A stretch of DNA of 64,000 nucleotides from Flaccisagitta enflata. Lineage: Eukaryota; Chaetognatha; Sagittoidea; Aphragmophora. The notes beneath the pieces were generated by a model. It was not told the origin of the DNA and did no database searches. It was given only the letters and a program-made list of their open reading frames with translations. The stretch is taken from the NCBI GenBank assembly GCA_965153355.1, contig OZ231126.1, forward strand, positions 85,374,001 to 85,438,000. Direction: 5' to 3'. The translations under genes were made by a program, and so were the position numbers. Below are positions 55,931-64,000 of this stretch, piece by piece; the stretch's first letter is position 1, and the number at the start of each line of letters is the position of its first letter.

Positions 55931-56337
55931 TATGACATTTATTCACACAATATGTGTAGCGGTTACAGTGAGAAGAGGCAAGTGATGAATCAGTACAGGC
56001 AGAAACAAGATAATCGAAAAAAAAAAATACATAAATGAATAAATAAAAAAAAAGGCAGTTAGGTAACGTGATTCTGTTCGTCGTTGAACTGCCTCGTTGC
56101 CGAAACAGTTTGTGTGTGGTTTAAGAACATTTCGGTTGCATGCAAGTATGAAATCTTCATTTCTTTTCTCATTTGATTCTTATGATATGAGACTTTTTAC
56201 CAGTTTTCCATCCTAATTGCCTCAACGGATGGACTGATAAGCACCGACGGGATGGCAATAAATGAAGATCAAGTTATCTTTCTTTGGAAGAGATGAGAGA
56301 ATGGAAAGAGAGAGAAAGAAAGCGATAACTAGAAGAA

Positions 56338-56505
56338 AACAAGTGACGCGGGGTCACAATATCGTTGCGGACAGGTGGGCAGGGGCGTACAACCACCATC
56401 CATACCTTCCCCCACTTCATGCTCTTTCATTTTCAACTAGATCATAACAGAGGGACCAACGGGCGGACAAAGCCTCTTATAGATTTGCGTGTCGGTAGCT
56501 CACAA
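56338..56505 (+). mobile_element. Class 1-like element with alternative start
   Basis: AACAAGTGACGCGGGGTCACAA replaces the AACAAGGCC start. Then ATCGTTGCGGACAGGTGGGC, GGACCAACGGGCGGACAAAG and CTTATAGATTTGCGTGTC, with a decayed hairpin. The same alternative end occurs at 5.6, 28.2 and 61.9 kb and in the triplicated unit. Confidence 0.5.
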
Positions 56506-56597
56506 AGAAATCTAAAATACAGTCGAAAGAATATCGCATCATGCTTCAATAATCCTTTTTTTTTTTAAACCACATGCGAATGTCAAGAAACGCTGTA

Positions 56598-56775
56598 CCA
56601 CCTTGATCAAAAGTCTTCGTCTACCGTGAGAAAAAGTAAATCTGTTCATAAAATACTTACAATTCTATTGATTTCTTTGTCCTTATACTTTGTATACTTC
56701 CTCCGAGTGTGGTGACTTCTTTAGATGCACAGTTATAAGTGATAACAGATGGACAAAGAGTTTTGATCAAGGTAG
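56598..56775. mobile_element. Small TA-flanked MITE, CACCTTGATCAAAA termini
   Basis: CACCTTGATCAAAAGTCTTC at left and its inverse AGAGTTTTGATCAAGGTAG at right, with TA at both outer ends, 178 bp. Confidence 0.5.
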
Positions 56776-56853
56776 TAACTAATGCAAGAAAAAATGTTCA
56801 TACAGCTACGGGATATATGCAAATGATGATGAAAACGATGAAAATGATGATAC

Positions 56854-57009
56854 CTGGCCTACGATCACCCGACTCTCAGTTATTTGCCCAGAGGCTTTTG
56901 TAGTGCCTTGGGTAAAATACTCGTAGTTCTCCGTAGTTTGGCGATCCTCCGTCACCTGCCTAGCCGTCACCTTGTTTGTCACCTGCCTCGCTGTCACTCG
57001 ACTTGTCAC
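56854..57009 (-). CDS. Possible Thr-rich linker exon, minus strand
   Basis: Acceptor TACTGAAAG and donor GTATCA bound 52 codons, a phase-0 exon. It contains a repeated VTARQVT motif and many Thr/Gln residues, like the linkers between Cys-rich domains of neighbouring genes. It lies between two groups of minus-strand WAP exons and could belong to the same transcript. No domain is recognisable, so it may be a chance open frame. Confidence 0.35.
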
Positions 57010-57339
57010 CTTTCAGTATCAATAAGCACCACGGTGCGATGAGGATGTAAAAATTACACCAGAAAATGGAATGGAAAGCAAGAATGGGCGAGAATGGTTA
57101 GTAAAAGCCGCAAATGTAAACTCTAATTACAGCAACCCAGAAGAAAGTGTTAGTATCGAGGCGAAATGCAACTTACTGCTAATAAGAAAATTACTTCTGA
57201 ACTTGTCTGAAAGACAATAAACTAACTAGGCATGTTTTCTAAGCACATAATCGCTAAAAACTACGTACAATATAAAACGTATAATTCTTTACTAATGGGC
57301 CAATAAGAGAGAGAAGACAAGAGAGACAAGAGACAAGAG
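57010..57339. other. No gene seen
   Basis: Unique AT-rich sequence upstream of the possible Thr-rich exon. Confidence 0.45.
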
Positions 57340-57341
57340 AG

Positions 57342-57395
<54 letters not shown>

Positions 57396-57510
57396 AAGAA
57401 GAAGAGAAAGAAGAAGAAAGAAGAAGAAGAAGAAGAAAGAGAAAGAAAGAAGAAGAAAGAAGAAGAAGAAGAGACAAAGAGACAAGAGAGAGAGAGAGAG
57501 AGAGAGAGAT
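57340..57510 (+). repeat. (GA)n / (GAAGAA)n purine array
   Basis: Mixed GA and GAAGAA units between AGACAAGAGA motifs. Confidence 0.95.
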
Positions 57511-57750
57511 GCGGCCCAAACTAATTTTCTTTCGGGATGAATTTGTTCACAGAAACTGAATAACGAAAAGCGCTCAGAGATGGGGGGAAAAAAGCAAATA
57601 GGAAGCAACAAATAAGGTCTTTGACTTTCAATTGCTTTAGTGGAGTGAAGGTTAAAGAAAAAAAAAACCGACTCAGGAGTGGAGAAAAAAAGAATTTGTT
57701 AGTTTTTGGATTTGTCTCACGATGATGACTTTTTCTTTTCCCTTTCTCTC

Positions 57751-57757
<7 letters not shown>

Positions 57758-57844
<87 letters not shown>
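57758..57844 (+). repeat. (TC)n microsatellite
   Basis: 87 bp. Confidence 0.97.
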
Positions 57845-57847
<3 letters not shown>

Positions 57848-58093
57848 CCTCTTGCCTTTTTTCTTTTTTTCTTTCTTTTTATCACGAATTTGTTTACTCT
57901 CGTAAAGGTTACTCACAATTGCTTAAAAAAAAGAGTGTTTAACCCCATTAGATGTCGAGAAAGACGCTTGGGAAACGCTTGTTAGAGACCCGTAACTAGG
58001 TCGTCTATACGTCAATCGTCAAGTACAACAAGAGGTTTTCAAATGTGACATTGCTATCGGCTCAGTGCTTAGGATATGGAGAGAGTGCACGTG

Positions 58094-58830
<737 letters not shown>

Positions 58831-59109
58831 GGGAGAGAGAGAGAGAATTTTCAGATCTGCTTAAAAACTCAATATTCTGTATCAGTCTCTGTTTCTTCAG
58901 AAACAAACCATACCAGGCAACTCGATGCGTCATCTGCGTGATTTGTTGAGCACAGGTTTAACGGAAATACAGACGGATCGACTGACAAACCAAACGACCA
59001 ACGGATAGACCTTTTTAAGATCCTCTTATAGCGCATCTAAACTGAGTCAGAGGACAAAGAGAGGATGGAGATGGTTTACAGGAGAATTTTTAGAGATGCA
59101 ATACGGAAG

Positions 59110-59726
59110 CACAGTGGGCCTTAATTAAGTATGAGTTCAAAAAAATCCTCGATGGTAGTGACATGTATAAGTAGGTACAATTCATTGTGGAGAATTGATG
59201 TTGACCTTTAAAAAAAAATTTCCCTTGAAAATTTTTGTAAAATTCATTAAAAATTATCAATTTTTCCTTATATTTACATATAGATCTGAAGGATATATCT
59301 GTTTTAAAACTCTGATTCAAGATTCATATTCCTGGTAAAATTTCCAATCATTTGATAGGTCACACTATATAGTTTCATGAAAAAATGATATTTTCATGTT
59401 TTAGGCCACCGTTATTTTATTTGTGACGGTGGTGTAGAAATTGAAAATTTTGTTTATTGATAAAACTATATAGTGTGACCTATCAAATGATTGGAAGTTT
59501 TATCAGGAAAATAAATCTTGAATCAGAAATTCAAAATACATAAATCATAAAGTTTTATATCAAATATTTGAAAAATTTAAAACATTTTAGTCATTTTTGC
59601 AAAAATTTTCAAGGGAAATTTTTTTCAAGGGTCAACATTTATTCTCCACTGAAAATTGTACCAACTTACACAAGTCACTACCATCGAGGATTTTTTTGAA
59701 CTCATATCCAATTAAGGCCCACTGTG
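59110..59726. mobile_element. Long palindromic element with CACAGTG ends
   Basis: Left CACAGTGGGCCTTAATTAAG and right CCAATTAAGGCCCACTGTG. The arms continue inverted to the centre (TTTGATAGGTCACACTATAT and its inverse), leaving a short unique middle. Heptamer-like CACAGTG ends resemble Transib/RAG-type termini, but no clear 5-bp duplication is visible. Confidence 0.65.
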
Positions 59727-59732
59727 GGAGAA

Positions 59733-59880
59733 AACAAGGCCGGATACACGGTAATCCAGTCGCGGACGGCTGGGCAGGAGCAGTAATGTGAAAACCGCTC
59801 GGAATTCAAAAATGTGACGGACGGATGGACGGACCGACCGACATGGCAAGGTGTAGAGTCGCGTGTCCGCGACTAAAAAT
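59733..59880 (+). mobile_element. Class 1 element, complete short copy
   Basis: AACAAGGCCGGATACACGG start, CGGACGGCTGGGCAGGAGCA, GACGGACGGATGGACGGACC core, GTGTAGA, hairpin GTCGCG-TGTC-CGCGAC, TAAAAA. 148 bp and the clearest minimal copy. It abuts the CACAGTG palindrome. Confidence 0.8.
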
Positions 59881-59920
59881 TAAGATGGAGGGTGCATGGT
59901 ACCAAATGAGGATTCTGTAC

Positions 59921-60057
59921 CTGATTGACTTCGGGCATTTTGGTGGTGGTTGTGCGCACTCCGAGCGGCGTTGAGCAGCAGCCGCCGCAGCATTTTTTGA
60001 CACCTCCGCAGCCACCGTCGTCGTTGCACGTCTCACATATACCGTTGTTCATCAAAA
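59921..60057 (-). CDS. Second WAP gene: exon completing a WAP domain
   Basis: Reading leftward, acceptor TTTTGACAG and donor GTACAG bound 137 nt (2 + 45 codons). It reads ...GICETCNDDGGCGG..., then KKCCGGCC and a Thr-rich tail. It joins in phase to 60287-60450, giving GVCPTILMNNGICETC and hence a WAP-type eight-Cys pattern. A (CA)n tract sits in the intron just upstream. Confidence 0.75.
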
Positions 60058-60092
60058 CTGTCAAAATTGTGAAAATCGTTTTTTTAATAATA

Positions 60093-60193
<101 letters not shown>

Positions 60194-60286
60194 TTTGCCA
60201 AGCGATCATGATCATGCCAAAATGGTACATGTATAAAATTCTCCATATGTGATGTTCTTTTAAAATCATCTTAAATGCATGCTTAC

Positions 60287-60450
60287 TAGTAGGGCAGACT
60301 CCCGGCTTGTTGATGGTGCCATCGGGACCAACGATACCATTGATTGTTCCTCCATTGTTCCAATTGATGTCGTCATTGTTGTAGTCGTTGTTATTGCCAA
60401 TTAGTTCACTCGGGGACCGACAGGAGTAGCCACAACCATCGAAACAACAA
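60287..60450 (-). CDS. Second WAP gene: exon with end of one WAP domain, linker, start of the next
   Basis: Reading leftward, acceptor GATCTATCAG and donor GTAAGC bound 164 nt. It starts CCFDGCGYSC, the last four Cys of a WAP domain, continues through an Asn/Asp/Gly linker, and ends KPGVCPT, the start of the next WAP domain. The exon with Cys 1-4 of the first WAP domain is not visible. A class 2 element starts about 19 bp upstream and may have displaced it. Confidence 0.75.
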
Positions 60451-60469
60451 CTGATAGATCAATAAAAAT

Positions 60470-61120
60470 AGTCGCAAAAGCGTCAGATGGTCAGCGGTAC
60501 CCGTTGCCCCTATGTGAATGTATGTGGGTATGAGGTGGTTAGTGGGGCAGCGGCCCCGAAGGGGCCGATGACCTATGCTGATTTTATTTGAGCCTCAAGG
60601 CTGGGATTAGGGCCTGGAGGCTGGGATTTGAGCCTGGAGGCTGGAATTTGAGCTTCATGGTTAGGATTTGGTCTTCGATGCTGGGATTTGATCTTTGAGG
60701 CTAGGATTCAGGCCTCAAGACTAGGATTTGGGCCTCGAGACTAGGATTTAGGGCTCGAGACTAGGATTTGGGCCTTGAGACTAGGATTTGGGCCTTGAGA
60801 CTAGGATTAGAGCTTCCAGGCTGGGATTTGAGCCATGAGGCTGGGAATGGAGCCTAGAGGCTGGGATTTGAGCTTCGAGGCTGGGATTTGAGCTCCAGGG
60901 CTGGGATTTGAGGTTCGAGGCTGGAATTTGAGCTTTTAGGCTGGGATATGAGCCTAGCGGCTGGGATTTGAGCCTTGAGGCTGGGATTTGAGCCTCAAGG
61001 CTAGGATTTGGGCCTCAAGGGGGGGGGGGGGGGTACAAAGAAGAAGGAGAAGAAGGAGGAGAAATTTCTGCATATGTGAAAGCATAGGTCATCGGCCCCT
61101 TTGGGGCCGCTGCCCAAAAA
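60470..61120 (+). mobile_element. Class 2 element beside WAP exon
   Basis: AGTCGCAAAAGCGTCAGATGG start, GGTACCCGTTGCCCC, CAGCGGCCCCGAAGGGGCCG, about twenty copies of an AGGCTGGGATTTGAGCCTCG-type repeat, a G run, AGCATAGGTCATCGGCCCC and GGGGCCGCTGCCCAAAAA. Starts about 19 bp upstream of the minus-strand exon 60287-60450. Confidence 0.78.
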
Positions 61121-61330
61121 ATGCAGTTACAGTTACATTACAGTAGCCAATGATGCTACCAAGCTCTTGATTCCTCTTTCCCACCAAGCAGCGCAGATTT
61201 TCCCCTGAACGTTGCCGGCCTGATCTGAAGATGAGGATAGTGAAAAGGTACACATGTAGAAATCCCTCATCCATGACCCATGTACACGCATTTGTGGGAT
61301 CAGTTTGGGACTTCCATGAAAGTTTGCCTA
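61121..61330. other. No confirmed exon
   Basis: On the minus strand, an AG acceptor at about 61230 opens a frame with ENLRCLVGKRNQELGS and YCNVT. It could be the missing upstream WAP exon, but the Cys spacing is wrong for a WAP domain. Confidence 0.25.
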
Positions 61331-61449
61331 CAGTTGAACCCCGCTCTATCTGAGCCACCAGCAAAGGAATTCCGCCAGTAACAAATGCAAATTTATTGTC
61401 CCTTTAATAAGTTTTCTTTTTTAGTTGCAAACACGCAACTCTATAAGAG

Positions 61450-61770
61450 GCTTTGTCTGTCCATCCATCCGTCTGTCCGTCCATCCGTCCGTCCATCCAT
61501 TCAATTGTCTGTCCGTCCGTCCATCCATCCGTCCGTCCGTCCGTCCGTCCGTCCGTCCATTCATCCATCCGTCCATCCGTCCGTCCATCCATCCATTCGT
61601 CTGTCCGTCCGTCCGTCCGTCCGTCCGTCCGTCCGTCCGTCCGTCCGTCCGTCCGTCCGTCCGTCCGTCCGTCCGTCCGTCCGTCCGTCCGGCCGTCCGT
61701 CCGTCTGTCTGTCTGTCCATCTGTCCGTCCGTACATCCGTCCATCTGTCCATCCATCCATCCGTTCATTC
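61450..61770 (+). repeat. (TCCG)n / (TCCA)n array inside class 1 element
   Basis: 320 bp of TCCGTCCG with TCCATCCA patches. Confidence 0.95.
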
Positions 61771-61915
61771 GTGGTGATTGAGTCGAAAAGTGGAAAAATG
61801 AGGGTTTCGAGTACTTTTTGTAAATGTTTGTCAGTGGGGTTGGGGGATTGGAGTGCGGATCAGGGTTGGACGCCCCTGCCCACCTGTCCCCAACAATATT
61901 GTGACCCCGTGTCAC

Positions 61916-62617
<702 letters not shown>

Positions 62618-62929
62618 CATGTCACTTATTCTCTTATGTTGTTGATAGCATAATTCTGCCCATAACAGATAAAACTTTTTAATCCTGTGAAAGCCGTTAG
62701 AGCGGGGTTCAACTGTACCTGAGTACAATTTGCCCGTTGAAGCCATTTTGAACAGGATGGCTAAACAACGGAGAAAACACAACTGTGAGCTAATTCTTTG
62801 ACTATTAGTGATTTCAATTTGGCACCACCCATCGCATACATGGAGGCTTATAGTCCCGGAACTTGCTGTGTCGGTCATTCCATATTTTCTCCCGCAAGTA
62901 CCCAACCTGTACTTGGACCAACTATGGTA

Positions 62930-63546
62930 AAAAATCTCAGGATCATGTCAGAATTCTGGGATTTTACCGTCCATCCCATACTAGACCAATTTTGACCCCA
63001 GAAATCAGAATCTGCGGTCAAAAATGGTGTCAGGTCAATATTTTGATAGGCTGCGGCTACATTTCTCACGTCAAAATACTATACAAGGTCAAATTTTCAA
63101 AATGGAAAATGTGTCAATCTGATTGCAGATTCAAAATTCTTGAATAAAAATTATCAAAAGAAAGTGTCCTTCTTTTTTTGAAATTTTGAGAGGAACATAG
63201 TCAAAATTAGCGTCAAATATCCAAAATAGAGTTAAATTGCTCTTATGTCTAAATTCAACCTCATTTTGATCAATAATGTTAATCTTTAATTTTGAGTATA
63301 TTCTAATAAAAATTTTGAAAAAAGAAAGCCACTTTCTTCACACAGTTTTTGCAAGGATTTTGAATCTGCAAGCAGATTGACAAAATTCCAATTTTGAAAA
63401 TTTGACCTGAGAAATGTAGCCGTAGCCTATCGAAATATTGACCTGATACCATTTTTGACTGCAGTTTCGGATTCCTGGGGTCAAAATTGGTCTAGTATAG
63501 GATGGACGGTAAAATCTCAGAATTTTGACATGATCCTGAGATTTTT
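62930..63546. mobile_element. Long palindromic element, TA-flanked
   Basis: AAAAATCTCAGGATCATGTC at left is inverted at right (GACATGATCCTGAGATTTTT). Arms of roughly 200 bp include GGATGGACGGTAAAAT and its inverse. No coding frame. Confidence 0.7.
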
Positions 63547-63660
63547 TACCAGCCATGGTACCGGAGTTGGGAGTCATATGGCGTGACTAGAGGTCGCAAG
63601 CGCGGTGACTAGCACACACAGCTTGAACCGCCTTCCTACCCCATATTGAGGAATATTAAG

Positions 63661-63990
63661 AACAAGCCCAAGAGGGCAACAGTTGCGTGCGTCTGGAAAT
63701 GACAAACAAAATGTTCAAAATGTTAAAAATGTCAGGAAATGTTAAAAAATGTTAAAAAATGTTAGATAATGTTAAATGATTATGAAAAATGTTATAAAAT
63801 GTTAAAAAATGTTAAAAAATGTTAAAATGCCAAAAAAGTCAGAAAATGTTAAAAAATGTTAAAGATTGTTAAAAAATGCCAAGAAATGTTTAAAAATGTC
63901 AAAAAACATCAAAAATTTAAAAATGTTACGGGACAGACCAATGGACCAACCGACAGACCAAGGTGTAGAGTTGCGTGCATGCGACTAAAA
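63661..63990 (+). mobile_element. Class 1 element with AAATGTT core
   Basis: AACAAGCCCAAGAGGGC start, a 200-bp AAAAATGTTAA-type array, ACCAACCGACAGACC, GTGTAGA, GTTGCG-TGCA-TGCGAC, TAAAA. Confidence 0.65.
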
Positions 63991-64000
63991 TGGATTGAAC

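Overview
This window is eukaryotic, and animal-like. Genes are split into short exons with GT...AG introns. The recognisable products are secreted cysteine-rich proteins built from WAP (four-disulfide core), lustrin-type and related modules, plus fragments resembling a serine beta-lactamase-like hydrolase, a GPI-anchored Ly6-type protein and possibly a TIR domain. The rest is AT-rich, repeat-laden DNA: very long microsatellites, minisatellites, and dozens of non-autonomous mobile elements. An aquatic or other invertebrate is plausible, but I cannot name the species. A run of 10 Ns at 48824-48833 marks a scaffold gap.

Layout. 1-18.1 kb holds mobile elements and satellites: a Tc1/mariner-type MITE with a tRNA-like core, a ~0.94 kb unit tandemly triplicated at 2.5-5.3 kb, a 15-bp minisatellite at 5.9-6.7 kb, a hAT-type element with a perfect 8-bp target duplication at 8.4-8.7 kb, and a possible TIR-domain fragment at 12.7 kb. 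18.2-36.0 kb (+) carries the main gene. I can join 13 exons in phase from a signal peptide (ATG at 18175) through three N-terminal Cys modules and six WAP domains (527 codons, 3' end not found). 37.6-39.3 kb (-) holds the last two exons of a beta-lactamase-like gene; one exon contains a frame break and is cut at a duplication junction. 39.3-48.3 kb is a near-identical second copy of 19.4-28.8 kb, carrying only WAP exons 2-5. After a 29-bp minisatellite and the gap, 49.6 kb (+) has a Ly6-like terminal exon. 52.4-60.5 kb (-) carries exons of a second WAP gene. 61-64 kb is nested mobile elements.

The strongest unexplained signal is a family of elements, here called class 1. They start AACAAGGCC, contain a tandem-repeat core rich in ACCG/TCCG, and end with TTATAGAG, a short hairpin and TAAAAA. 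Hairpin stem sequences differ between copies while staying paired. Two copies are present in one duplicate segment and absent from the other, so insertion boundaries can be read directly; both lie in A/T tracts. A related class 2 has inverted subterminal blocks, a 20-21-bp tandem-repeat core and its own hairpin end. The overall plan recalls Helentron-derived DINE-1/pearl-type elements, but that link is inference.

The coding parts suggest clustered secreted, probably protease-inhibitor or antimicrobial-type WAP proteins. No operon-like logic applies.
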